A stretch of DNA of 64,000 nt, from the NCBI GenBank assembly GCA_944368775.1, contig CALVXB010000003.1:62001-126000 (forward strand), in the 5' to 3' direction. This DNA is from an uncultured Clostridia bacterium. Lineage in GTDB: Bacteria; Bacillota; Clostridia; Christensenellales; Borkfalkiaceae. A program made the translations under genes and the position numbers. Under the pieces are notes generated by a model. The model was not told where the DNA came from. It saw only the letters and a list, made by a program, of their open reading frames with translations, and made no database searches. Shown here piece after piece: positions 34,591 through 42,034 of the stretch (its first letter is position 1; every line of letters begins with the position of its first letter).

Positions 34591-34884
34591 TCAAAGTTTT
34601 TTGAAGGAGTTTTGCGCGCGGCAAACGTCGGCATCGACGGCGATCAAAGACGTGAACCCGTTTGGATATTCATTTGCGCGGAGATCTTGCATCGCAGAGG
34701 GGGTGGGTAGTGGTTGATGCGCATTGAGCATATCAAAAATGGTTCCGATCAAGTAATCGGCGGCCATGTCTATGGCGTCGGCAAGGTCGTTTCCGTATGT
34801 TGCGCCGCCAAAATCAGGGAAGATCACAGAATAGCGGCCGTCTTCTTCGGGATAGAAACAAGCGGGATAGATATATTTTTTCAT
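34591..34884 (-). CDS. HicB-like antitoxin domain protein, truncated
   Basis: A 97-residue protein with the HicB fold signature YSVIFPDFGGATYGNDLADA followed by IDMAADYL. Full HicB antitoxins continue after the SLI-VD motif with a ribbon-helix-helix or HTH DNA-binding domain; here the protein stops 15 residues after SLIAVDAD. No HicA-type dsRNA-binding toxin gene lies within several kb. It is either an orphan remnant or a free-standing partial antitoxin. It has its own promoter at 34907-34936 and AGGTAA as a weak ribosome site. Confidence 0.8.
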   Translation of the reverse strand: MKKYIYPACFYPEEDGRYSVIFPDFGGATYGNDLADAIDMAADYLIGTIFDMLNAHQPLPTPSAMQDLRANEYPNGFTSLIAVDADVCRAQNSFKKL

Positions 34885-34906
34885 TGATTTACCTACAAGT
34901 GTTTAT

Positions 34907-34936
34907 GTTATAACAGGTATCGTGTGTGTTTGTCAA
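34907..34936 (-). promoter_or_regulatory. Sigma-70 promoter of the HicB-like gene
   Basis: On the minus strand TTGACA (34931-34936), an 18-bp spacer, TATAAC (34907-34912). Confidence 0.7.
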
Positions 34937-35033
34937 GTAAAGGGGACCAATCTTTGTGAGAATTTTTCCTCCCGCTGAGTAAAACCGCCGCGTGCGCCGT
35001 CTAATGGGTAGGACGAAAGGGGAGGTGCCTGCC

Positions 35034-35206
35034 ATGAAGAGGAATTTGAATCAGCGTTCCGTGCCCTCGGCTGCAGCGTCGAGCGCGTCGCGGGCGGCAG
35101 CCGCGCCGTCTATGGCAAGACGAGCATCTCCCTCTTCGGCGAAGGAGAGCAGCGAGAACTGCGCATCTCCGTCGAAGTGACCAACAAAAAGGGCATCGAC
35201 TTTTAG
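35034..35206 (+). pseudogene. Small gene of about 57 codons, apparently frameshifted at its start
   Basis: A good ribosome site AAAGGGGAGG precedes ATG at 35034, but that frame gives a low-complexity Ser/Ala peptide. One base later in phase, the sequence reads EEEFESAFRALGCSVERVAG, then SRAVYGKTSISLFGEGEQRE and VTNKKGIDF, ending at TAG 35204-35206 in front of a strong terminator. Adding one base after the ATG restores a single frame of 58 codons. This is either a 1-nt deletion, a sequencing error or chance. The product is not recognised. Confidence 0.4.
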
Positions 35207-35226
35207 CCGTGCGCAAAAGGATAGAT

Positions 35227-35257
35227 AAAAAAGGACAGGCAGGCTGCCTGTCTTTTT
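35227..35257. terminator. Bidirectional intrinsic terminator
   Basis: GACAGGCAG / CTGCCTGTC stem with one extra G on the left strand, flanked by AAAAAA and TTTTTT. It closes the small-gene region from the left and the sRNA array from the right. Confidence 0.8.
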
Positions 35258-35309
35258 TATAGAATTGCGGGCGCGGTGTCGTCGATATACTGCCAGCGAA
35301 TTTTGACAT

Positions 35310-35422
35310 AAAAAAGGAACCCTTGCCACGCCGTCGGGTGAACAAGCCCCCAACAATACGCCCAAAGCGAACCGTGGTACAGATTCCACTAATATTTTAT
35401 CCCAAAACGAGGGATCTGTCAA
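35310..35422 (-). ncRNA. Small RNA cassette 4 (promoter, hairpin, terminator)
   Basis: On the minus strand: TTGACA (35417-35422), 17-bp spacer, TAAAAT (35394-35399), predicted start near 35387. GGAATCTGTACCACG (35373-35387) pairs imperfectly with CGTGGCAAGGGTTCC (35316-35330), followed by six T (35310-35315). The loop contains GGTTCGCTTTGGGCG. The predicted RNA is about 78 nt. It has no ORF with a ribosome site. Confidence 0.65.
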
Positions 35423-35451
35423 CCCTTTTCGCAAAAAATTTTCGGTGAACA

Positions 35452-35548
35452 AGAAAAAGAGGCGACTCAACTAAACAAGTCAAAGCCTGAGGGTGTTGAG
35501 TCACCTCTTTCCGAATAATAATATACACCAAAGCGCGAGAAATGTCAA
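35452..35548 (-). ncRNA. Small RNA cassette 3
   Basis: Minus strand: TTGACA (35543-35548), 17-bp spacer, TATATT (35520-35525), start near 35512. AAAGAGGTGACTCAAC (35495-35510) pairs over 16 positions with GTTGAGTCGCCTCTTT (35456-35471; one G-U), followed by a T run. The predicted RNA is about 60 nt and is essentially one long hairpin with a 23-nt loop. Confidence 0.68.
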
Positions 35549-35550
35549 CT

Positions 35551-35661
35551 AAAAAAAGACACCTCTACCGCACAAACAGCTGGAACCGCCAAAGGCAGTA
35601 GCTCTGCATCGAATAGGGATGTCTTCATTAACAATATACACCCAAAAGAGAGAATCGTCAA
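35551..35661 (-). ncRNA. Small RNA cassette 2
   Basis: Minus strand: TTGACG (35656-35661), 17-bp spacer, TATATT (35633-35638), start near 35626. AAGACATCCCTA (35614-35625) pairs with TAGAGGTGTCTT (35556-35567; one mismatch, one G-U), followed by seven T. The loop holds an inner GCCTTTGGC hairpin. The predicted RNA is about 75 nt. An AT-rich, UP-element-like stretch lies upstream of the -35 box. Confidence 0.68.
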
Positions 35662-35695
35662 CCGTTCTGCGAAAAATTTTCGCGCAATTTGGCAT

Positions 35696-35919
35696 AAAAA
35701 AAGATTCTGCCAAGGCGAACCCATCAGAGACACCTTTGATGCAGCGGAATCTTTCAAAGATCCCGCCAAGGCGAACTCAAAAGAGACACCTCAGAAGCAG
35801 CGGAATCTTCAAAGATCCCGCCAAGGCGAACTCAAAAGAGACACCTTTGATAGGGCAGAATCTTTTATGGAAACTTTTATTTCCAATACTATAATACACC
35901 AAAAAGAGGGAGCTGTCAA
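35696..35919 (-). ncRNA. Small RNA cassette 1 with three tandem hairpin units
   Basis: Minus strand: TTGACA (35914-35919), 17-bp spacer, TATTAT (35891-35896), start near 35884. The RNA of about 190 nt carries three tandem 54-56 nt units (35811-35865, 35756-35809, 35700-35754). Each folds by AAAGATTCxGC with GCGGGATCTTT-type strands and an inner hairpin with loop TGTCT. The last unit ends in GCAGAATC and a T run and doubles as the terminator. Each unit also contains GTTCGCCTTGGCGG. No ribosome site is seen. Confidence 0.7.
35700..35865 (-). repeat. Three tandem 54-56 bp repeats within sRNA cassette 1
   Basis: Shared core on the minus strand: AGGTGTCTC, then GAGTTCGCCTTGGCGGGATC (the last unit varies: GATGGGTTCGCCTTGGCAGAATC). 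Variation falls in positions that preserve pairing. Confidence 0.85.
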
Positions 35920-36128
35920 CCATAAATCGCAAAAAAATAAAAGATTTTCTCTCCCCGAGACCGACAGCACGGGCGAGACGCTCTCTGCGGAGCAGAGGGA
36001 GTTCTTCAAAGACAGCAAAGCCGCAGGCGGAGGGTGGGCGCTATCGGGTGCCGTTCGCCCGCCGCAGCGTCGCGATGTGTGACGCCGCCCGTGCGCCCGC
36101 GGCCGCGGCGAAAAGTCGGGCAAAGTAT

Positions 36129-36157
36129 TTGCCATCGCTACGCTTTTGTGGTATAAT
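36129..36157 (+). promoter_or_regulatory. Sigma-70 promoter of the alr operon
   Basis: TTGCCA (36129-36134), 17-bp spacer, TATAAT (36152-36157). The 36.0-36.13 kb stretch before it holds no supported gene. Confidence 0.82.
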
Positions 36158-36238
36158 TTCAAAAAGAGATGCACGCATTTTTCTCCCCGCCGCATACAGT
36201 ATGTGGTGCGGGCTGCCGCCCGCGGGGGAGGAAAGGGT

Positions 36239-37255
36239 ATGCAGCAGGTGCGCGTCGTCGTCGACCTCGGCGCGATCCGCTCCAACGCGCGCCGCTTTGC
36301 GGCGCTTGCGAATGGTGCGGCGCTGTGCGCCGTCGTCAAGGCGGACGCCTACGGCCACGGCGCGGCGATGGTCGCGCACGCGCTGCGCGGCGTCGCAGGC
36401 TCGTTCGCGGTCGCGCTCGTTTCGGAGGGCGCGGCGCTGCGCCATGCGGGCGTCGCAGAGGACATCCTCGCGCTCGTGCCGCCCCTCACGGAAGAGGAGG
36501 CGCTGCGCGGCATCGCGTACGGGCTCACCTTTCTCGTCACAGACCTCGCGGACGCCGCCCTTTTAGAGGCGACGTGCGAAAAGTACGGCCTTTTTGCCCG
36601 CTGCCACATCAAAGTCAACACGGGCATGAACCGCTTCGGCATGGACGAGGCAGCGCTCGCCGCCTTTTTGCGCCGCCCGCGCGGGCGGCTGCGCGTCGAG
36701 GGCGTCGCCTCGCACTTTTATTGCCCGGAGGACGCGGCTGCGGCGGCGCGGCAGTTCGCCCTGTTTTTGGCAGCCTGCGCCCGGGCAGAAGACGCCTTCG
36801 GCCGGCTGCAAAAGCATATCGCGGCGACGGGCGGCCTGCTCGCCGACCCCGCCTACGCCATGGACATGGCGCGCGTCGGCATCGGGCTGTACGGCTACCT
36901 GCCGCGCGGCTTTGCGCCCGCGGCGACGCCCGCCGCCCTCGGCCTGCGCCCCGCCATGCGCGCCTACGCGCGCGTCGCGGCCGTGCGAAAATACCGGGGC
37001 GGCGGCATGGGGTACGGCAGGCGCGCCCCCGCGGGGGAGGACCTCGCCGTGCTGCGCTGCGGCTATGCCGACGGCTTGTTTCGGGAGGGGAATTTGTGCA
37101 TGGACGCCCGCGTGGCGGAAATGCGCGGTGAAAAATACGGCGAGGTGTGCGTCTTTTCGGATGCGGACGCCGTCGCCGAAGCCAACCATACCATCTCGTA
37201 CGAGGTACTCGCCCGCATGGGCGGGAGGGCGGTCAGAGACTATGTGGACGGATAA
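36239..37255 (+). CDS. alr: Alanine racemase
   Basis: A 338-residue PLP enzyme interconverting L- and D-alanine for peptidoglycan. The PLP Lys is in AVVKADAYGHG near residue 35. INTGMNRFGMD-like KVNTGMNRFGM, IAATGGLL, MARVGIGLYGY and a GMGYGRRAP block (catalytic Tyr region) follow. The protein is a little shorter than the typical 360-390. The start is set at ATG 36239 behind GGGGAGG; an upstream ATG in frame adds 31 residues without family similarity. It overlaps the next gene by 14 bp. Confidence 0.92.
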   Translation: MQQVRVVVDLGAIRSNARRFAALANGAALCAVVKADAYGHGAAMVAHALRGVAGSFAVALVSEGAALRHAGVAEDILALVPPLTEEEALRGIAYGLTFLVTDLADAALLEATCEKYGLFARCHIKVNTGMNRFGMDEAALAAFLRRPRGRLRVEGVASHFYCPEDAAAAARQFALFLAACARAEDAFGRLQKHIAATGGLLADPAYAMDMARVGIGLYGYLPRGFAPAATPAALGLRPAMRAYARVAAVRKYRGGGMGYGRRAPAGEDLAVLRCGYADGLFREGNLCMDARVAEMRGEKYGEVCVFSDADAVAEANHTISYEVLARMGGRAVRDYVDG

Positions 37256-37793
37256 AAATTCGCTTCGCCGCGCCATGAAGGCGGCGCGCCAAGACGCGCC
37301 CGACCGCGCCGCGCGCGACGCAAAAATTTTTGAAAACTTTTTCGCATTGCCCCGCGTCGCGGCGGCGGGCAGCTTCTTTTTGTACCGCTCCTTCGGCGCG
37401 GAGGCAGACACCGCGCGCATCGCGCGCGAGCTCGCGCGGCGGGGCAAGGTCATTTTTTACCCGCGCGTGCGCGGGCAGGAGATGGAGCTCGTGCGTTGGA
37501 CGGGCCAGCCCTTCATGCGCGGGCCCTTCGGCATCGAGGAGCCGCTCGGGGAAGGGGAGGACGCCCGCCCAGACGTCGCCGTGCTGCCCCTGCTCGCGGC
37601 GGACAGGCGGTGCCGCCGCCTCGGCTACGGCGGCGGGTTTTACGACCGCTATCTCGCGGGCGCGGGGCAGGCCGCCTACAAGGTGGGCATCGCCTACGCC
37701 TTTCAGGTGGTCGAAAGTTTGCCCGCCGAGGCGCACGACGTCCCCGCAGACGCCGTTGTCACCGACGAAGGTGCGTTCTTTCGCCCGCAATAG
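37242..37793 (+). CDS. 5-formyltetrahydrofolate cyclo-ligase
   Basis: A 183-residue enzyme that converts 5-formyl-THF to 5,10-methenyl-THF with ATP. The N-terminal block is NSLRRAMKAARQ, then FFLYRSFGAEADT, VIFYPRVRGQEMELVRW and the diagnostic C-terminal LGYGGGFYDRYLAG. The ATG at 37242 lies inside the alr 3' end (TATGTGGACGG), giving a 14-bp overlap and likely coupling. About 140 bp without a gene follow before rsmD. Confidence 0.9.
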   Translation: MWTDKNSLRRAMKAARQDAPDRAARDAKIFENFFALPRVAAAGSFFLYRSFGAEADTARIARELARRGKVIFYPRVRGQEMELVRWTGQPFMRGPFGIEEPLGEGEDARPDVAVLPLLAADRRCRRLGYGGGFYDRYLAGAGQAAYKVGIAYAFQVVESLPAEAHDVPADAVVTDEGAFFRPQ

Positions 37794-37936
37794 GGGGCTG
37801 AAATCGTGCCGCGCCGCCCTTCTTGGCGGCTCATCGCGCGCGACGGCGCGCGCGGGCAGAAAGGTTCGGGGTACTGCGGGCGCTTCCATTCTAAAATATC
37901 GGCAAAGTGCGGCCGCTGCGGCCGGAGGAGAAAACT

Positions 37937-38467
37937 GTGAGGATCGTCGGCGGAAAGTTCCGCGGCCGCGTGCTCGCCTCGTTCAAGGGCAAGGACGTGC
38001 GCCCCACATCCGATCGCGCCAAAGAGGCGCTGTTCAATATCCTCGCGCCGGAAATTTCCGGTGCGAACGTGCTCGACCTGTTCTGCGGGACGGGCGGTAT
38101 CGGGCTGGAGGCCATCTCGCGCGGGGCGGACCTCGTCGTGTTCAACGACGTCTCGGCGGACAGCCTCGCCATCCTGCGCAAAAATCTGGCGCTGCTGCGC
38201 ACGGACGCCAAGGTGTACAACCTCGACTACGCCGCGCTGCTCGACAGGATCGACGTCACCTTCGACGTCATCTACATCGATCCGCCGTACAAGAGCGGCT
38301 TCGGCGAGGACGCCCTGCGCCGCGTCGCGGCGCGCAAGCTGCTCAACACGGGCGGCGTCGCCGTGCTCGAAAGCGACAAGCCCTTCGAGGGGGAAGTCGA
38401 CGGCCTCGTCCGCTACGACGAGCGCAAGTACGGCATCGCCTACCTGACCTTTTTTACACCCGATTAA
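37937..38467 (+). CDS. rsmD: 16S rRNA (guanine966-N2)-methyltransferase
   Basis: A 176-residue SAM-dependent rRNA methyltransferase. RIVGGKFRGRVL is the classic N-terminus; RPTSDRAKEALFNIL, VLDLFCGTGGIGLEAISRGA (motif I) and YIDPPYKS (motif IV) follow. The start is GTG at 37937 behind GGAGGAG, because RIVGG follows directly; 10 upstream codons are open but have no family match. It is adjacent to coaD, a widely conserved pairing. Confidence 0.94.
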   Translation: MRIVGGKFRGRVLASFKGKDVRPTSDRAKEALFNILAPEISGANVLDLFCGTGGIGLEAISRGADLVVFNDVSADSLAILRKNLALLRTDAKVYNLDYAALLDRIDVTFDVIYIDPPYKSGFGEDALRRVAARKLLNTGGVAVLESDKPFEGEVDGLVRYDERKYGIAYLTFFTPD

Positions 38468-38487
38468 ACAAAAGAGGGGAACGTTTT

Positions 38488-38982
38488 ATGAAAAAGTGTG
38501 TGTTCGCCGGCACCTTCGACCCGCCCACGCTCGGGCACAAGGACATCGTCCTCCAATGCCGCGCGCTGTTCGACGAGGTCATCGTCGCCATCCTCATCAA
38601 CCCCAACAAAAAGCCGCTCTTTTCGGTAGAGGCGCGCCTTGCCATGCTGCAAAAGGTGTTCGCGCCCTATCCCAACGTGCGCGCGCTCTCCTACGACGGG
38701 CTCATGGTCGACCTGCTGCGGCGGGAGAAGGCGCAGTTTTACGTGCGCGGCATCCGCAACGGCACCGATTACGACTACGAGGCGCAGCTCGACTATATCA
38801 ATAAAGATATGTATCCGGAGATGATCACGGTATTTTTGCCGACCAAGCAGGAGTACCTGCACATCAGTTCGACGCTGGTCAAAGACGCGCTGCGCTTCAA
38901 AAAGAGCGTCGACCGCTATGTTCCCGAAGAGATCAGGGGGGATCTGAAGAAATACTTGCAAGAGGAAGAAGGACATGTTTAA
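38488..38982 (+). CDS. coaD: Phosphopantetheine adenylyltransferase
   Basis: A 164-residue nucleotidyltransferase of coenzyme A synthesis that adenylates 4'-phosphopantetheine. AGTFDPPTLGHKDIV holds the T/HxGH-type site (residues 7-21); family members usually have PxTxGH, and here LGH is kept. INPNKKPLFSVEAR, YVRGIRNGTDYDYE and a TKQEYLHISSTLVK block match. AAAGAGGGGA lies before the ATG. The 3' end overlaps the DAHP synthase gene by 8 bp. Confidence 0.94.
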   Translation: MKKCVFAGTFDPPTLGHKDIVLQCRALFDEVIVAILINPNKKPLFSVEARLAMLQKVFAPYPNVRALSYDGLMVDLLRREKAQFYVRGIRNGTDYDYEAQLDYINKDMYPEMITVFLPTKQEYLHISSTLVKDALRFKKSVDRYVPEEIRGDLKKYLQEEEGHV

Positions 38983-40000
38983 GAGAGAAGAACTGATCCC
39001 CGCCGCAGAGGAGATCCTCGCGCGGGTACCGCTGCCCAAATCGCTGCAGAAGATCAAGGCAGAGCGCGACGCGCTCGCCTCGCAGGTCATCCGCGGCGAA
39101 ACGGATAAATTGCTGCTCATCATCGGCCCGTGCTCCGCGCACGAGAGCAAGCCCGTGCTCGACTACGTCGAGCGCCTCGGCAAACTCAACGAAAAGGTCA
39201 AGGACAAGATCGTCATCGTCCCGCGCATCTATACGAACAAGCCGCGCACCAAGGGCGTCGGGTACAAGGGGATGTTCACCCAGCCCGACCCGCGCAGCAA
39301 GGAGGATATCCTCAAAGGCATCCTCACCATCCGCCATCTGCACATCGACGCCATCGGCGCGAGCGGGCTGTCGGCGGCGGACGAGATGCTCTATCCCGAA
39401 AACTACGCCTACATCGAGGATCTGCTCACCTACATCGCCGTCGGCGCGCGCTCGAGCGAAAACCAGATGCACCGCCTCGTCGCCAGCGGCATCGACCTGC
39501 CCGTCGGCATCAAAAACCCGATGAGCGGCTCGGTGCCCGTGCTGCTCAACTCCATCTACGCGGCGCAGAGCGGCGGCCAGGTATTCAAATACCAGAATTA
39601 CCAGGTCCGCACGACGGGCAACGTGCTCGCCCACGCCGTGCTGCGCGGCGCAGTCGACGGCTACGGCAACGACATCCCCAACTTCCACTACGAAACGGTC
39701 ATGAAGGTCATCGAGGGCTACTCGCAGACGGGGCTCAAGCACCCGGCGATCATCATCGACACCAACCACTCCAACTCGGGCAAGCAGTTCAAACAGCAGA
39801 TCCGTATCGTCGAGGAGGTGCTCAACAACCGCCTCTACGACCGCGACTTCAAAAAGTACGTCAAGGGCTTCATGATCGAGAGCTTTATCGAAGAAGGCAG
39901 CCAAAAAGAGGACGTCATCTACGGCAAGTCCATCACCGACCCCTGCCTGGGCTGGGAAGATACCGAGCGCCTCGTCCTCGACATCGCGAACAAAGTATAA
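38975..40000 (+). CDS. aroF: 3-deoxy-7-phosphoheptulonate synthase (class I)
   Basis: A 341-residue DAHP synthase that condenses PEP and erythrose-4-phosphate, the first shikimate step. IIGPCSAHES near residue 50, VPRIYTNKPRTKGVGYKG, ASGLSAADEM, ARSSENQMHR, GIKNPMSG, IIIDTNHSNSGKQ and FMIESFIEEGSQ are the type I-alpha (AroG/F/H) blocks. There is no fused regulatory or chorismate mutase domain. It is encoded directly before prephenate dehydratase, 30 kb from the main aro operon, so regulation may follow phenylalanine. Confidence 0.94.
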   Translation: MFKREELIPAAEEILARVPLPKSLQKIKAERDALASQVIRGETDKLLLIIGPCSAHESKPVLDYVERLGKLNEKVKDKIVIVPRIYTNKPRTKGVGYKGMFTQPDPRSKEDILKGILTIRHLHIDAIGASGLSAADEMLYPENYAYIEDLLTYIAVGARSSENQMHRLVASGIDLPVGIKNPMSGSVPVLLNSIYAAQSGGQVFKYQNYQVRTTGNVLAHAVLRGAVDGYGNDIPNFHYETVMKVIEGYSQTGLKHPAIIIDTNHSNSGKQFKQQIRIVEEVLNNRLYDRDFKKYVKGFMIESFIEEGSQKEDVIYGKSITDPCLGWEDTERLVLDIANKV

Positions 40001-40010
40001 GGAGCACGCC

Positions 40011-40835
40011 ATGAGTCAGATGCAGTCCGCGCCCGCCGAAAAGGTCGCCTACCTCGGCCCGGAGGGCAGCTATTCGATGCTCGCCGCGCAAAAGCTGTGC
40101 CCGCAGGCGCAGGGCGTGCCCTGCAAGAGCTTCTTTTCCGCCGTCGAAAAATTGCGGAAGGGGGAAGTCGGCAGCGCCGTGCTGCCCGTCGAAAACACGC
40201 TGCAGGGGGCGGTCACGCAAAACCTCGACCTGCTGTACGCCGCGCCATCGCTGTTTGCCGTGCGCGAGTACGTTTTGCCCATCGAGCACCGCCTCATCGC
40301 GCGCGAGGGCACGCGGCTCGAGGAGGTGCGCCGCGTCTACTCCCACCCGCAGGCCATCCTGCAATGCGGCAAATTTCTCTCCGGCGTCCTCTCGCGCGCC
40401 GCGACGATCGAAACGTCGTCGACGGCGGAGAGCCTCACGCACATCCGCGAGGCGGGCGACGCGGGCATCGTCGGCTCGCACGTGCGGGCGGCGGGCTTTT
40501 GCTTCCTCGGCGAAAACATCGCCGACGAAAAGAAGAACTTCACCCACTTTTTGCTCGTCAAAAAGGGGAGGGAACACCTGCCCGCGTCGAGCAGCCACGT
40601 CTACTTCGCCGCGACCTGCCCGCACGAGCCGGGCGCGCTGCTCAAAATGCTGCAGATCCTCTCCGTGTACGATTTGAACATGACCAAGATCGAGTCTCGC
40701 CCCATCAAAAATTCGCCGGGAACGTACTGCTTCTTCATCGAATTTAAGGGCGACGTCGCCGACCGCCATGTGTGCGCCGCGCTCGACCGTTTGGAGGAAT
40801 ATACGGACGGATTCAAGCTCATCGGCTGTTATTGA
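40011..40835 (+). CDS. pheA: Prephenate dehydratase with ACT domain
   Basis: A 274-residue enzyme that converts prephenate to phenylpyruvate. The PDT domain starts VAYLGPEGSYSMLAA, with VLPVENTLQG near residue 60 and a C-terminal KKNFTHFLLVKK. The ACT domain (about 190-270) has HEPGALLKMLQI and the phenylalanine-binding TKIESRP. There is no chorismate mutase domain. Feedback inhibition by phenylalanine is expected from the ACT domain. It follows DAHP synthase by 10 bp. Confidence 0.95.
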   Translation: MSQMQSAPAEKVAYLGPEGSYSMLAAQKLCPQAQGVPCKSFFSAVEKLRKGEVGSAVLPVENTLQGAVTQNLDLLYAAPSLFAVREYVLPIEHRLIAREGTRLEEVRRVYSHPQAILQCGKFLSGVLSRAATIETSSTAESLTHIREAGDAGIVGSHVRAAGFCFLGENIADEKKNFTHFLLVKKGREHLPASSSHVYFAATCPHEPGALLKMLQILSVYDLNMTKIESRPIKNSPGTYCFFIEFKGDVADRHVCAALDRLEEYTDGFKLIGCY

Positions 40836-40838
40836 GCG

Positions 40839-40871
40839 TTTTGCATAGTACTATGCGTGACATAGATCGCG
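40839..40871 (+). repeat. Dispersed palindromic repeat, copy f
   Basis: TTTTGCATAGTACTATGC, then GTGACATAGATCGCG. It begins 3 bp after pheA and lies before the 3' end of the convergent ylbJ-like gene. Confidence 0.9.
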
Positions 40872-40888
40872 TAAAAACGGGGTAAAAT

Positions 40889-42001
40889 TCAAAGGAAGAG
40901 GAATAGCAGGCAAAAGGCGAATGCCGCTGCTCCCTGCGCCGCTTTGACGGCGACAAATCGCCCTGCGCGCACGCCCGCCTTTTTCAAAAAGGCGAGCTGC
41001 TGGGCGAGGATGCTCGCCCCGCCGAATGTGATCGTAAAGGCGGCAAAGGGCAGGGCCGCTTCGCCCGCGCCTGCGAGCGCCGCACAGCCGCGCGTAGATT
41101 CGATCAGTCCGCAAACCGTTCCCGCCGCGCAGCCCTCCAAGCCGAAGGGGCGCAGGCAGAGGGTAAGAAGTTCTTGCAGCGGGCGCAGCAGATACAGGTC
41201 TTCCAACACGCACAGCAGCACGCTCGCGGCGGCGATGAAGCCGCCCACGCCGAGCACGGCGAGCACGGCATTTTGAACGACCTCGCCGAGGGAGAGTTCC
41301 TTTGCGGCCCGTTCTTTTGCGGCGGCCCGCTCCGTCGGGCGGGGCGCGCCTCGACTTGTCTGCCCGCCCGCAGGCGGGCGGGAAAAGGCGTCTTTGCGGC
41401 CGCGCGCCGACCTTCTCCATTCAAAAAAGCGGAGGACAAAATAGACGGACAGCACGCCGAGCAGGTGCGCGGCGAGCAGCACCGCCCCCGCGCCGCCCCC
41501 GCCGAACATCCCGCTGCCGACGGTGCCGAGCACGAACATCGGCCCCGACGTCGAGCAGAGCGCGCTCAGCCGCACCGCCTCGCCGCGGCCGATGCGCCCG
41601 CCCGCGTACAGGTCGGCGACGGCGCGGCTGCCGACGGGATAGCCGGACAGCGCGCTCGTCAAAAATGCGCCCGCGCCCGCGGCGGACAGCCCGAGCGCGC
41701 GCAGCGGCGCGCGCAGCTTTGTTCCGATTTTTTGGGCGCAGCCTTTTTTTGAGGCGCGGCCTCCGCGCGTACGGCTTTTGTCCGCGCCGCGCAGGCCGGC
41801 CGTCGCGCCGGTGAGCAGCAGAAAGGGGAACAGCGCGGGCAGCACAGCCTTCGCCCATAGCGCGATCCCCTCCGCGCAGGCGGCGGCGCAGCGCTGCGGC
41901 CGCAGCGCGAGGAAGAGGAGCAGCAGCGCGGCCGCGCCATAGCTCAGGGCGCGCCGCCACCGCAGACAGTTCAAGATCATAGGGCTCGTCCCGGACTTCA
42001 T
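40889..42001 (-). CDS. ylbJ: YlbJ-like sporulation integral membrane protein (nucleoside-recognition fold)
   Basis: A 370-residue membrane protein with about eight hydrophobic segments and Gate-domain repeats: LFPFLLLTGATAG, TSALSGYPVGSRAVADLY near residue 115, and a second half with GLIESTRGCAAL and FGGASILAQQLAFL. YlbJ-family proteins act in the mother cell during sporulation and are needed for spore cortex integrity; transport activity is inferred only. A hydrophilic Arg-rich insert of about 40 residues lies near residue 200. The start is uncertain: ATG 42001 or an internal ATG eight codons later, neither with a strong ribosome site. Confidence 0.8.
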   Translation of the reverse strand: MKSGTSPMILNCLRWRRALSYGAAALLLLFLALRPQRCAAACAEGIALWAKAVLPALFPFLLLTGATAGLRGADKSRTRGGRASKKGCAQKIGTKLRAPLRALGLSAAGAGAFLTSALSGYPVGSRAVADLYAGGRIGRGEAVRLSALCSTSGPMFVLGTVGSGMFGGGGAGAVLLAAHLLGVLSVYFVLRFFEWRRSARGRKDAFSRPPAGGQTSRGAPRPTERAAAKERAAKELSLGEVVQNAVLAVLGVGGFIAAASVLLCVLEDLYLLRPLQELLTLCLRPFGLEGCAAGTVCGLIESTRGCAALAGAGEAALPFAAFTITFGGASILAQQLAFLKKAGVRAGRFVAVKAAQGAAAFAFCLLFLFL

Positions 42002-42034
42002 ATCACTTAAATTTATGGATCAAAGGGGGAATAT

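Noticed and set aside
35700-35865. Repeated peptide KDSAxSxVSLLSSPWRDL readable from the sRNA cassette 1 units
   Set aside because: The peptide is interrupted by stops between units, lacks start codons and ribosome sites, and the variation pattern preserves RNA pairing. Kept as an RNA element, though homologues should be checked.
35310-35919. Integron attC array or CRISPR array
   Set aside because: Units are not separated by cassettes or unique spacers, and there is no integrase or cas gene. The promoters and T runs indicate transcription units.
37794-37936. Possible gene between the cyclo-ligase and rsmD
   Set aside because: The open frames are continuations of shadows and start codons lack ribosome sites; nothing supported.
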